Below, in pieces: positions 20,436 through 28,948 of a DNA stretch of 34,708 nt; the first letter of the stretch is position 1; each line of letters opens with the position of its first letter. Both the position numbers and the translations under genes were made by a program. The DNA is taken from positions 1 through 34,708 of IMG/VR virus record IMGVR_UViG_3300036045_000518; one strand, given 5' to 3'. The DNA comes from a virus. The notes under the pieces were generated by a model that saw only the letters and a program-made list of their open reading frames with translations, made no database searches and was not told the DNA's origin.

Positions 20436-21413
20436 ATGTCCTTACTCGACCTCCTTTCGATCCAGGCCGGCACCCAGTCGAGCTGGGCGACCGGCGTGAC
20501 GCCCACCGTGAAACTCATGGGCGTCGAAGACCTCGTGATCGACCCCGGCATCACGGCTGAGGCCTATCACGACCGACGCGGCAGCGCGGCACCCGCGCAC
20601 CTGGCTGCGCTCACGGCGATTATGCCGACCGCCAAAATGGACGTGCTGGCCACCTACGAGGATCACAGCTACTACCTGGACAATCTTTGTGGCCAGGCCT
20701 CGCCGAGCGGCTCCGGCCCGTACACCCGCAACCACGCGGCAACCGGCACCGCCATCACCGCGCCGCGCCTGCTTGGCCTCTCCTACGGCGACGCGACCGA
20801 CTACCGGCGCTTCGTCGGCGGCCTGATCTCTAAACTCACCGCCAAGGGCGAGAACGGCGCGCCGCTGCGCCACTCCACCGAGTGGATCGGCAACACGATC
20901 TCGACCACCGCACTCGCCGCACTCAGCGACCGCACTGTGAACCTGGCGATGGGCGACCACGCGGCGATCTACGTCGACGCCTGGGGCGGCACAATCGGTG
21001 CGACCGCACTCACCGTGAACGCCTTCGCGTTCGAGTTGACGGTCGATGCCAAGCGCAAGGGCGATCAGTTCTTCGGCGCGCTCGCGGCTGGCAACTACCA
21101 CGAAGACGACGGCGCGGAAGGGTGGGAAGGCGAGCTGAAGTTGTCGCTCGAACTCAACGGCAATACGCGCTCGGAGCTGACCGCTGCAACCCACCTCTCG
21201 ACGCTCTACCAGCGCCAGGTGCGGATCGCCTATACCAGCGGTACAAACGTGATCCAGTACGACTTCGCTGGTTTTCAGGAAGGCGCGCCGGAGCTGTTCA
21301 AGGATCGCAACGGCGTGCTGATGTTCGAGATCGTCCTCAAGGGTCTCTATAACCCGACGCTCGGCAACTGGTTCAAGAGCCAGAACGTCAACTCGGTCGC
21401 CACGCTGGCCTAA
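20436..21413 (+). CDS. Major tail tube protein, 325 aa
   Basis: GAGGAG precedes ATG 20436. Size, position between connector genes and tail chaperones, and beta-rich content all fit the tail tube subunit: KLMGVEDLVIDPGI, LTAIMPTAKMDVLATYEDHSYYL, SDRTVNLAMGDHAAIYVD, LTVNAFAFELTVDAKRKGDQFFGA and VRIAYTSGTNVIQYDFAGF. It would polymerise as hexamer rings around the tape measure. A weak dyad lies between its stop and the chaperone gene. Confidence 0.8.
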   Translation: MSLLDLLSIQAGTQSSWATGVTPTVKLMGVEDLVIDPGITAEAYHDRRGSAAPAHLAALTAIMPTAKMDVLATYEDHSYYLDNLCGQASPSGSGPYTRNHAATGTAITAPRLLGLSYGDATDYRRFVGGLISKLTAKGENGAPLRHSTEWIGNTISTTALAALSDRTVNLAMGDHAAIYVDAWGGTIGATALTVNAFAFELTVDAKRKGDQFFGALAAGNYHEDDGAEGWEGELKLSLELNGNTRSELTAATHLSTLYQRQVRIAYTSGTNVIQYDFAGFQEGAPELFKDRNGVLMFEIVLKGLYNPTLGNWFKSQNVNSVATLA

Positions 21414-21448
21414 CCTCCGACCTTTCCCCGCCGATCCGTCCTCATATG

Positions 21449-21462
21449 CCGCACCGGTGCGG
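21449..21462 (+). terminator. Short GC palindrome after the tail tube gene
   Basis: CCGCACCGGTGCGG is a perfect 14-bp palindrome followed by ATTTTCC. This gives a five-base-pair stem with a CCGG loop and a short T-run. It is a weak terminator or attenuator that could set the ratio of tube protein to downstream tail genes. Confidence 0.4.
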
Positions 21463-21490
21463 ATTTTCCGGATTTTCCAAGGAGCACCCC

Positions 21491-21832
21491 GTGAACGACG
21501 ATACACCCCAGATCGATGGTGCCGTGCCCGAGGTGGTGCCGGCGGAACTCGTGTTCGACATCCCACCCCCCGACGTTCCCGGCTTTCTGCGTCGTCAGCG
21601 CACCGCAGCCGCCCACCTGGCCGTCTTCCGTGGCCAGCAGCGTGACAGTCGCGGCCGCCCGGTGCTGCCCACGCCCCAGGACTACGACGACCTGGTGACG
21701 TTCCTGCTTGGCTTCGTCGCCGAACCACAGAACCGCGACGAAGCCCGCGAGTTGCTCCTCGACATGGACCGCGACCAGTACAACAAGCTGCTCACGGCGG
21801 TTCTGGCGGAGAACGACAGTTTTTTGCGGTAA
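21491..21832 (+). CDS. Tail assembly chaperone (gpG-like), 113 aa
   Basis: It starts at GTG 21491 with AAGGAG seven bases upstream. A Pro-rich acidic N-terminus leads to helices (FLRRQRTAAAHLAVFRG, YDDLVTFLLGFVAE, EARELLLDMDRDQYNKLLTAVL). Position between tail tube and tape measure, plus the slippery heptamer at its very end, identify it as the short chaperone that coats the tape measure protein during tail assembly, like lambda gpG. Ribosomes that slip make the longer product described separately. Confidence 0.85.
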   Translation: MNDDTPQIDGAVPEVVPAELVFDIPPPDVPGFLRRQRTAAAHLAVFRGQQRDSRGRPVLPTPQDYDDLVTFLLGFVAEPQNRDEARELLLDMDRDQYNKLLTAVLAENDSFLR

Positions 21833-22173
21833 GCCCGGCTGACCAGGACGCGCTCAAGGCCTGGTATGCCGGCAGAACAAGTGACGCCCCCACCCGTGGT
21901 CTCATCCTCGAAGCCGCAGGCTATGACCCGCTGCGCGCGCAGCAGCTCGAAGCCGAGCTTTCCCAGGAATGGTGGGAAACCTGGCTGATCGCGCGTACCC
22001 ACCGCCCGCAGCCGGCCACGCCCACCGCTGCCCCGAACTCCCCTGTATGGCCCACTCCCCGCAGCGCGCGCGGGAAGCGCCAGCCGATCCGTTACCAGGT
22101 GCCGCCGCACCAGGCGACGGTGCGCGAGCGCATGCAGATCACCCCCGACGGCCACATCGTCCCCGCGGAGTAA
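21491..22173 (+). CDS. Frameshifted tail assembly chaperone (gpGT-like), about 227 aa
   Basis: The second reading frame, from the heptamer to the TAA at 22171-22173, is open in the -1 frame with no start codon near its 5' end. It codes for a sensible protein: DQDALKAWYAGRTSD, ILEAAGYDPLRAQQLEAELSQEWWETWLIA, then a Pro/Arg-rich tail. A -1 slip at 21820-21826 joins 112 residues of the gpG-like part to 115 new residues. As in lambda, the minor fusion would bridge the tape measure to the tube protein. Coordinates span the joined product, which reads base 21826 in both frames. Confidence 0.82.
21820..21826 (+). promoter_or_regulatory. -1 ribosomal slippery heptamer TTTTTTG
   Basis: Zero-frame codons are AGT TTT TTG CGG TAA, so T-TTT-TTG is a canonical X-XXY-YYZ heptamer. 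It sits two codons before the stop at 21830-21832. The -1 frame continues to 22173. I did not find a strong downstream stem by eye. Confidence 0.85.
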
Positions 22174-22176
22174 TGC

Positions 22177-24945
22177 GTGAGCGCCAAAGTCGAAATCATT
22201 ATCCGCGTCAAGAACTCCGAGGCCAAAGGTCTCTTGAAGGACACTGCCGAGGGGTTTGAGGAGGTTGGCGAAAAAGCCAGCCGCGCCGGCGCAAAAGTCA
22301 AGAGCTTCGGGGAAATTGCCACCGGAGCGCTTCGGCGTGTCGGCGAGATGGGCGTCGACGCGCTCATGGACGCTGGCCAGGCCGTCGTGTCGTTCGTCGG
22401 CGACTCGATCGCCGCCGCCGGCGACTACGAGCAGTCCATGAACCTCATGGCCGAGGTGAGTGGCGCAACCGACGAGCAGATGGCTGCCGTCAAGGAGACC
22501 GCGAAAGCACTCGGCGCCGATCTGACCCTGCCGGCCACCAGCGCGGCCGATGCTGGTACGGCGATGCTCGAGCTGTCCAAGGCCGGCTTTACCGTCGAGC
22601 AAGCCATGGCGGCTGCCAAGGGCACCCTGCAGCTCGCCGCCGCCGCCCAGATTTCGGAGGCGGAAGCCGCCGAGATTGCCTCGAACGCGCTCAACTCGTT
22701 CCAGCTTGCCGCTGAGGAGGCCGGCTTCGTCTCCGACCTGCTCGCGGCTTCCGCCTCCGCAAGCTCGATCGAAGTAACCGACGCCGCCGCCTCCTTCAAG
22801 ATGGCGAGTGCGGTCTATTCGAGTTTCCAAGGTCCCGTCGTCGGTGCGAAAGACGCGATCATCGACATGACGACGGCGATCGGCATCCTTGGGAACGCCG
22901 GCATCAAGGGAAGTGACGCCGGTACCTCGCTCAAGCAAGCGCTCCTCCAGTTGGCCGCGCCCTCCGACAAGGCCAAGGGGTTGATGCGCGATCTCGCCGA
23001 TCGCGTGGGGGAAGCGGGCGATATTGCCTACACCGCTGGCGGGCAGATGCGGAGCCTGCCCGAGATCCTGGACATCACGGCGCGTGCGACCGCCGGCATG
23101 ACCCAAGAACAGCGCGACTACTACGTCGCCACTATTTTCGGTGCCGACGCCACCCGCTCGATTATCACGCTGCTGAATGCGGGCGCTGAGGGCTGGGACA
23201 AGATGCGAACGGCGGTCACGCGGCAGAACGCTGCGGCAGATCTCGCCAAGGCGCAAATGCAGGGACTCAACGGTGCCACTCAGGGACTCGTCAGCCAGTT
23301 AGAGACGCTGATGCTCAACGGCCTGGAGCCGCTCCTGCCGATTATGGCGGCCAACATCACGAAGGCTGCCGAGTTCGCAGGGAGTTTCGCCGACGATGTG
23401 GGACCTGCGGTCGAGGGGGTGATCGGCTTCGTGTCGGCCGCAGCCGACATCATCCAGACCGCGTTCCTCCCGGCCGTGTCAGCCGCCGGCGCGGCACTTA
23501 TCGCCTATGCCATCACGCAGATCCCGGCCGTGCTCGCGGCTCTCCCTGGCCTGATTGTGCAGGTGGCAGCCGCGACGGTCGCGTTCCAAGCGCAGGCCGC
23601 CGCCGTGCTGCTTGCCGCTGCGCCGTTCGCCGTGATTGCCGCAGCAGTCGGCGGCGCGGTGCTTATCTATCAGCAGCTCGACAAAGCGACCAAAGACTCG
23701 ACACAAGCGCTGCTCGAAAGCCGGCCGTGGTGGAACGAGTCGACCGCCGCGATCCAGAGCTACGGCGCAGCCGTGGGCGAAGCAAAGGAACGCCTGGCGC
23801 CCTACGCGACCGAGATCCAGAACATTCGGACGCAGCTCGAATTCGAGATCCAGGATTTAGCCAAGCGCGATGCGGCCGGGCTCGTCAGTGATACACAGCG
23901 CACGGCCGAGATGGCGCATATCAATGCGCTGGCCGAGGCGTTGCAGCGCTCAACGAACAACTATAACGCGGAAGAGCAGGCGATCCTCCGCACCGCCGCC
24001 GCGTCCCAGACCGGCACCGCGCGCCTGGCCGAGATGGACGCCCAGCAGGCGACGACGCAAGAAGTCACGCAACTCACCGCCGAAGAGTTCAACAAGCTGC
24101 TGAAGCAGATCGAGGAAACCTACCAAAAAGGAGCTGAGGCGCTCGGCTCCTACGTCGAAACCGAGCTTGGCTTCATCGATTCGATGAATACCGCGCGTGA
24201 GGACGGCTTCAACGAGCAGTTCGAGCAGCAGGCGTTAGCCTACGCGAAACAACAGGCTGCCCAGGCTGCCCATTTGGGCCAGCAGCTCGCCGACTACACG
24301 GCTACCCAGGTAGCCATGGGTAATATCACGCGCGAGCAGGGCGGCGTGATATTGCAGGCGATCGAGCAGCAGTACGGCCTGGCGCAGGACGCCTCGGGCC
24401 GGGCGTTTCTGGAGATGACCGCGCACATCGATCGTTTTGCCGCCTCGGGCTCCTCCGATATCAATTCGCTGGCCTCAGATCTCGGCGCGATGACTGACGA
24501 CGCCGTGACCGCCGGCGCACGGATGCGTGAGCTGGAGCGGACGTACACCGCCGAGCTGGTGCAGAACTTCCGCGACGGGAAGATCGATGCCGACGAGTTG
24601 GCACGGTCGCTGCGGTCCATTCCGTCGAAGGTCTACTCCGAGGTCACCGTCAAGACCGTGCGGGTCGACGAGAACCGCAGCGGCCCGTCACAGTCGCGCC
24701 CAGGGCAGGGGCCGGAGATGCGCGCCACCGGTGGCCCGGTCACGAAAGGCGTGCCCTACATCGTCGGCGAGCGCGGCCCCGAGGTGATCGTACCGAACAC
24801 CAGCGGCACGGTCATCCCGAACGGCCAGGCGGCGGCCGCACCCCAAGTCACGAACGTCCTCAACTACTACGCCAGCAGTGGCACGTCGAGTGAAGCCGAC
24901 GTCGCCCAGGCGCTTCGCATGCAGTCAATCCTGATGGGAGCGTAG
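22177..24945 (+). CDS. Tail tape measure protein, 922 aa
   Basis: It sets tail length and is ejected with the DNA. It has the TP901-type core: AGDYEQSMNLMAEVSGATDEQMAAVKETAKALG, then the SAADAGTAMLELSKAGFT and ALNSFQLAAEEAG repeats, GSDAGTSLKQALLQLAAPS and FGADATRSIITLLNAG. A hydrophobic Ala-rich zone (about residues 430-500) likely spans membrane at infection, and coiled-coil helices follow. The C-terminus has the familiar GGPVTKGVPYIVGERGPEVIVP. The start is GTG 22177, three bases after the chaperone stop. At about 1.5 angstrom per residue the tail would be near 140 nm, an inference from length only. Confidence 0.93.
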   Translation: MSAKVEIIIRVKNSEAKGLLKDTAEGFEEVGEKASRAGAKVKSFGEIATGALRRVGEMGVDALMDAGQAVVSFVGDSIAAAGDYEQSMNLMAEVSGATDEQMAAVKETAKALGADLTLPATSAADAGTAMLELSKAGFTVEQAMAAAKGTLQLAAAAQISEAEAAEIASNALNSFQLAAEEAGFVSDLLAASASASSIEVTDAAASFKMASAVYSSFQGPVVGAKDAIIDMTTAIGILGNAGIKGSDAGTSLKQALLQLAAPSDKAKGLMRDLADRVGEAGDIAYTAGGQMRSLPEILDITARATAGMTQEQRDYYVATIFGADATRSIITLLNAGAEGWDKMRTAVTRQNAAADLAKAQMQGLNGATQGLVSQLETLMLNGLEPLLPIMAANITKAAEFAGSFADDVGPAVEGVIGFVSAAADIIQTAFLPAVSAAGAALIAYAITQIPAVLAALPGLIVQVAAATVAFQAQAAAVLLAAAPFAVIAAAVGGAVLIYQQLDKATKDSTQALLESRPWWNESTAAIQSYGAAVGEAKERLAPYATEIQNIRTQLEFEIQDLAKRDAAGLVSDTQRTAEMAHINALAEALQRSTNNYNAEEQAILRTAAASQTGTARLAEMDAQQATTQEVTQLTAEEFNKLLKQIEETYQKGAEALGSYVETELGFIDSMNTAREDGFNEQFEQQALAYAKQQAAQAAHLGQQLADYTATQVAMGNITREQGGVILQAIEQQYGLAQDASGRAFLEMTAHIDRFAASGSSDINSLASDLGAMTDDAVTAGARMRELERTYTAELVQNFRDGKIDADELARSLRSIPSKVYSEVTVKTVRVDENRSGPSQSRPGQGPEMRATGGPVTKGVPYIVGERGPEVIVPNTSGTVIPNGQAAAAPQVTNVLNYYASSGTSSEADVAQALRMQSILMGA

Positions 24946-24948
24946 CCG

Positions 24949-25830
24949 ATGCCGATCCTTGATGTCACGGTTGGCGGCGTCACGACGATCCTCTCCGATG
25001 GCGCTCCGTTCGCCGTACTGTCAGCTGATGGTGGCATGGCCGATGTCGCGCGCATTACGGAGCGTGGCCCGCTCCAGCAAGGCGACTCGGATATCGACTT
25101 CCGCCTGCAACCAACGCTCTCCACGCTCGGCCTGATTGCCTACGCGAGCGACATCGGCGCGCATTTCGATGTGCGCGCTCGCCTGCTTGAGATCTTCCGG
25201 CCGAGCCGCACGCCGCTGGTGCTGCGCTGGACATTGGAGAACGGCGCGGTGCGCCAGCTCGATTGCCACGTCGCCGGCCGCCTGGCCTTCAATTCGATCG
25301 ACATGCGCGGCTTTACGCAGCGCTGCGCCGTACCGCTGCGGGCGGCCGACCCGACGCTGTACGACCCGGCACAGGTCGCAGTGACCTATGGAGTCGGCGG
25401 CGGGGGAGACTCCTGGACGATCCCATGGGCAGTGCCGTGGGGCATTGGAGCGGCGACGGTCGACCAGACACGGACGATCGTCTACGCGGGCTCCTGGCGC
25501 ACATTTCCCGTGATCACGATCACCGGGCCAATCACCAACCCCGTCATCACCAACCTCACCACCGGCGACAAACTTGACTTCACCGGCATCACGATCGCGG
25601 CCGCCAACACCTACACGATCGACCTGGCCTATGGCCGCAAAACAATTACAAACCAGCTTGGTGCGAACAAGATCGCCGATCTCACGAACGACTCGGATCT
25701 GGCCACGTTCGCGCTGGAGGCCAACCCCGAGGCACCGGGCGGCGTCAACTCGATCCGCGTGACCGGCACCGGTGCGACCAGCGCCACCGAGATCTACCTC
25801 CAGTATTACCCCCGCTACGTCGGTTTCTAG
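24949..25830 (+). CDS. Distal tail protein (Dit-like), 293 aa
   Basis: Its place directly after the tape measure and its layout fit the siphovirus Dit (Sipho_tail) family. The N-terminal half forms the ring (ARITERGPLQQGDSDIDFRLQPTLSTLGLIAYA, RPSRTPLVLRWTLENGAVRQLDCHVAGRLAFNS, FTQRCAVPLRAADPTLYDP). The C-terminal half is a galectin-like beta sandwich (RTFPVITITGPITNPVITNLTTGDKLDFTGITI ... TYTIDLAYGRKTI). It joins tube to baseplate. GGAGCG lies upstream of ATG 24949. Confidence 0.88.
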   Translation: MPILDVTVGGVTTILSDGAPFAVLSADGGMADVARITERGPLQQGDSDIDFRLQPTLSTLGLIAYASDIGAHFDVRARLLEIFRPSRTPLVLRWTLENGAVRQLDCHVAGRLAFNSIDMRGFTQRCAVPLRAADPTLYDPAQVAVTYGVGGGGDSWTIPWAVPWGIGAATVDQTRTIVYAGSWRTFPVITITGPITNPVITNLTTGDKLDFTGITIAAANTYTIDLAYGRKTITNQLGANKIADLTNDSDLATFALEANPEAPGGVNSIRVTGTGATSATEIYLQYYPRYVGF

Positions 25831-25839
25831 GAGCAACCC

Positions 25840-26913
25840 ATGGCCGAGCGTTCCCAATTTTGGACCACCGGCACCACAGGCGATGGCGCAACGACCATCA
25901 CCGAGGCGCAAACGATCGAGTTCTTTCGGAAGCTGTTTGTTACCGACCAGCATGCAACCGAGGGTATCCTCGCCGGCGTCGATAACGAGCTCGCCGTGAC
26001 GGGCAGCGCCTCGCCGGTCGCGGTCGCCACCGGTGCCGCAATCACCTACGGATTTTTCTACCAGAACGACGCCAGCCTGAACGTGACCATCCCGACGCCA
26101 GCTGGAGCCACTCGGATCGACCGGATCGTGCTGCGCGTCTCCCACGGGACGACCCGCACAGTGCGGGTGACCAGGATTGCGGGCACTGAGGGCAGCGGCA
26201 GCGCGCCAGCGATTACGCAGTCGGCTGGAACGACCTGGGACATCAAGCTGGCCCAGGCCAGTATCACCACCGGCGGTGTGATCACCCTCACCGACGAGCG
26301 GTCGTTCGCTCATTTCGCCACGCGCGTGAATACTGCCATGTTCGACGCAAACGCGGTCGACAACGCGGCGCTGCGCGACAGCGCCGCACTGTCTGTGATG
26401 GGACGGGCAAGCAACAGCAGTGGCGATCCGGCCGATATTGCTGCTGCAAGTGACGGCGAGGTGCTCAGGCGCAGCGGCACCGCACTCGGGTTCGGCCAGG
26501 TGGCCACTGCCGGGCTGGCGGACAGTGCCGTGACCAACGCCAAGATCGCCAACGACGCCGTCGACGACACGAAGGTCGGCAACCGCGTTCCGCAGTTCTA
26601 CCGCAGACAGGGCGGCAGTGCCAGTGTGTGGTCGACCTCCGGGACAACCACGCAGACGCCGGGGGCTGTCCGGATGCAGGGCGGGGTGGCCGACTCGGGT
26701 GCCCTGTCCGGCGACACATTCGGCAGCTTCACCATCACCTTCCCGGTCGCCTTCAGCGCTGCGCCGCTCCTGTACCTGACCGCACAGCAAGGTCATGTGT
26801 CCGTCAGCGTCTCCGCAGTTTCCTCAACCGGTGCCACGCTCACCTGGCGCGCACACGACGGCGTGAGCCGATTCAGTATGGAAATTGCCTGGCTCGCGAT
26901 CGGGCCGGAGTAG
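25840..26913 (+). CDS. Tail fibre/receptor-binding protein, 357 aa
   Basis: TAGGAG precedes ATG 25840. The N-terminal 160 residues form a baseplate-attachment domain of the BppU-like kind (ITEAQTIEFFRKLFVTDQHATEGIL, GATRIDRIVLRVSHGTTRTVRVTRIAGTEG). The middle is a fibre-shaft segment with the usual ASDGEVLRRSGTALGFGQV and LADSAVTNAKIANDAV repeats. The last 85 residues resemble an H-type lectin domain (FGSFTITFPVAFSAAPLLYLTAQQ ... FSMEIAWLAIGPE), which binds sugars in other proteins. It is the probable host-recognition tip. Its stop directly abuts the stop of a gene on the other strand. Confidence 0.8.
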   Translation: MAERSQFWTTGTTGDGATTITEAQTIEFFRKLFVTDQHATEGILAGVDNELAVTGSASPVAVATGAAITYGFFYQNDASLNVTIPTPAGATRIDRIVLRVSHGTTRTVRVTRIAGTEGSGSAPAITQSAGTTWDIKLAQASITTGGVITLTDERSFAHFATRVNTAMFDANAVDNAALRDSAALSVMGRASNSSGDPADIAAASDGEVLRRSGTALGFGQVATAGLADSAVTNAKIANDAVDDTKVGNRVPQFYRRQGGSASVWSTSGTTTQTPGAVRMQGGVADSGALSGDTFGSFTITFPVAFSAAPLLYLTAQQGHVSVSVSAVSSTGATLTWRAHDGVSRFSMEIAWLAIGPE

Positions 26914-27402
26914 TCAGGCTGTCACGAGCGGCAGCGCCATACACGGCGGGCTCGGCGCGTAGGAAATCGGAAGCACCTCACGCAGCCGCTCCTGTCGGCC
27001 ATTCATCACGACGGTGACAAGCACGCCGACCGTCAGCATGTCGAGACAGCCGACAGGCGGTTGCCAGGCCAGGAGCGGGAGATCCACCACGATTGTCGCC
27101 GCCTCGCCTGGTGCGAGATTGGCGCGACAAATGAGCGCGCCATCATTCGGGCTCTCGGGGGCGACCAGCACTGTGCACGCATCGCCCCCTGTGGCACCGT
27201 CGATATGAAACAGCACCGAGGTGCGGAGCGCCTCATGTGCGGCGATGGTAATGGTGATCGGTGCCGGGGCGAGCGGGGTGAGGGGAGCGGCACCGGTGTA
27301 CTGCACGGTCACGATCCCGGCGGGCGTGGTGGTAACAAGCGCCGGTGCGAGTTGGGCAGAGACCTGGGCCGACAGGAGCACCAGGATGAGCAGCAGAGAC
27401 AT
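26914..27402 (-). CDS. Inverted exported protein within the tail module, 162 aa
   Basis: This is the only leftward gene inside the 22-kb late operon. On the minus strand AGGAGGT stands five bases before ATG 27402, an excellent start. Residues 1-17 form a signal peptide (MSLLLILVLLSAQVSA then QLAP), with probable cleavage after Ala. The mature part is beta-rich with four cysteines (GDACTVLV, ALICRANL, PVGCLDML, SPPCMALP), which could pair as two disulfides in an oxidising compartment. It looks like an Ig-like secreted domain; no family is recognised. It is placed tail to tail with the fibre gene and needs its own promoter, so lysogenic expression as a cargo ('moron') gene is plausible. Confidence 0.75.
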   Translation of the reverse strand: MSLLLILVLLSAQVSAQLAPALVTTTPAGIVTVQYTGAAPLTPLAPAPITITIAAHEALRTSVLFHIDGATGGDACTVLVAPESPNDGALICRANLAPGEAATIVVDLPLLAWQPPVGCLDMLTVGVLVTVVMNGRQERLREVLPISYAPSPPCMALPLVTA

Positions 27403-27416
27403 AGATACCTCCTGAA

Positions 27417-28514
27417 ATGGCACCAGAGTACCGAATCGACATCAAGGACACGACGGGGGCCAGGCAGGCTGTCATCACCGATTTCCTGTGGCTCGACTAC
27501 CGCAAGGCACGCCGAAGCGCAGGCCTGGCGCGTTTCGGGCTTGGCGGAAGCCACGCAGCGCTCGGCCTGCTTCTAGACAAGTACCAGGTGGAGATCTGGC
27601 GACGCGACGCCGAAGCGGAGATCGACTGGTACTGCGATTTCTACGGACTGTTTCGGGATGACGAAGCGCAGGACGATGACAACGGCCGTACCGAAGTCGC
27701 CCTGTCCTGCCCCGAGCAGAAGAGTATGCTCGGCTGGCGGATGAATGCCTTTCCTGCTGGCACTGCGAGCCGCACAGCATTCTCAAGCGTGGCGGCCGAG
27801 ACGATCATGAAAACGCTCGTCTCATACAATTGTACGAGTTTGGCCACAACTGGCAATGGCCGTGACCGCAATGGGCAGATCAGCGGTATCAGCGTGCAGA
27901 CTGACGCAGCTGGCGGGAATATTCTGAGTTGGGAGAGTGCGCGCGGCAATCTCCTGAACGAACTGGCCGAGCTTGCCCAGATCGGGGGGCTGGATTTCGA
28001 CCTGATCAAGACCGGCGGTGCGACCTGGGAATTTCGTACCTACGTGGGCCAGCGCGGCATCGATCGGAGTGGCACAGTGACCTTCGCCCAGGAATACGGC
28101 AATATGCGCCGGCCAAAGCTGACCCGCACCCGCTCGACCGAGCGCACGGTTGCGATCATCGCCGGGCAGGGCCAGAGCAGCGACCGCCGCATCCGCACCC
28201 GGACGGGCGCGAACTACAACAGCACGAACGACATCGAGATGCTGGTTGATGCCCGGCAGGGCACGACCGACGCGGCGCTCGATGCCGCCGGCGACCGCGC
28301 GCTTGAGGACAAGGAGTCACGCGCCCGGCTGGAGTTCCAGGTGATCCAAACGCCGGCGACGTTGTACGGCAAGCACTACTGTGTCAGCGGCGACATCGGC
28401 GACTTGGTGCGCGGCCGCTACCGGGGCGTGGAGGCTACGAAGGTTGTTGAGTCAGGGACGGTGCAATTCAAGGACGGCAAGGAGATAATTGCCGTGGAGA
28501 CGAGCGACCCATGA
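27417..28514 (+). CDS. Gp37-like baseplate hub protein, 365 aa
   Basis: It resembles the siphovirus ReqiPepy6 Gp37-like family, a tail-associated hub related to the N-terminal domain of Tal proteins. Features are an opening strand pair (YRIDIKDTTGARQAVITDFLWLDYRKARRS), LLLDKYQVEIWRRD, a central helix (SARGNLLNELAELAQIGGLDFDLIKTG) followed by WEFRTYVGQRGIDRSG, and a closing ALEDKESRARLEFQVIQTP and GDIGDLVRGRYRG. It would close the tail tip and contact Dit. ATG 27417 has no good ribosome binding site because the preceding bases serve the opposite-strand gene. The stop overlaps the next ATG by four bases. Confidence 0.82.
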   Translation: MAPEYRIDIKDTTGARQAVITDFLWLDYRKARRSAGLARFGLGGSHAALGLLLDKYQVEIWRRDAEAEIDWYCDFYGLFRDDEAQDDDNGRTEVALSCPEQKSMLGWRMNAFPAGTASRTAFSSVAAETIMKTLVSYNCTSLATTGNGRDRNGQISGISVQTDAAGGNILSWESARGNLLNELAELAQIGGLDFDLIKTGGATWEFRTYVGQRGIDRSGTVTFAQEYGNMRRPKLTRTRSTERTVAIIAGQGQSSDRRIRTRTGANYNSTNDIEMLVDARQGTTDAALDAAGDRALEDKESRARLEFQVIQTPATLYGKHYCVSGDIGDLVRGRYRGVEATKVVESGTVQFKDGKEIIAVETSDP

Positions 28515-28948
28515 CGATGCTCGACCTGGTCGCCGATCTTGCGCGTCGCGTGGGAGTGCTGGAACGGGTGGAAACACCCGCCGATCTCCTCCCGTTTAGT
28601 CAGCGGGTTCTCAATCCATTTCCACTGGCGTCAAGCGGCGCACAGTGGGGAAACACACCGCAGCCGTGGGCAGTCGCGATCCGGAACGTGGCTGCGACTG
28701 TGTTCGTGAGCACAACCAACAACGGTACGAATTATTGGACGCTCACGCTACAAGACAGCACCGGCGTCACGTTGGCGACACTCTCGACGGCAGCGATCGC
28801 TGTTAATACGTCAACGCGCCTGAGTGCGACCAGTATCACTCAGCCCTCTGCCAGCAACCCGATCCTGATCTTGATTGCCACGGCGACTGGCTCGCCAGGA
28901 TCGATTGTGATTCTGCCTGCCGTCTCCTATCTACGAACAGGAATCTAA
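28511..28948 (+). CDS. Putative tail tip/fibre protein, 145 aa
   Basis: ATG 28511 overlaps the hub stop (ATGA). A short N-terminal coiled coil (MLDLVADLARRVGVLERVE), typical of trimeric tip proteins, is followed by a beta-rich domain (AVAIRNVAATVFVSTTNNGTNYWTLTLQDSTGVTLATLST) with no cysteine. This suggests a small trimeric receptor-binding or tip protein attached to the hub. Its stop shares a base with the next start. No family is recognised. Confidence 0.65.
   Translation: MTMLDLVADLARRVGVLERVETPADLLPFSQRVLNPFPLASSGAQWGNTPQPWAVAIRNVAATVFVSTTNNGTNYWTLTLQDSTGVTLATLSTAAIAVNTSTRLSATSITQPSASNPILILIATATGSPGSIVILPAVSYLRTGI

Noticed and set aside
21682-23256. A 524-residue leftward open frame antisense to chaperone and tape measure
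   Set aside because: It is a shadow of the tape measure gene; the composition is unlike real neighbours.
25021-26796. A 591-residue leftward open frame antisense to Dit and the fibre
   Set aside because: It is a shadow frame with low-complexity Arg/Gly content and no start signal. The sense genes have clear families.
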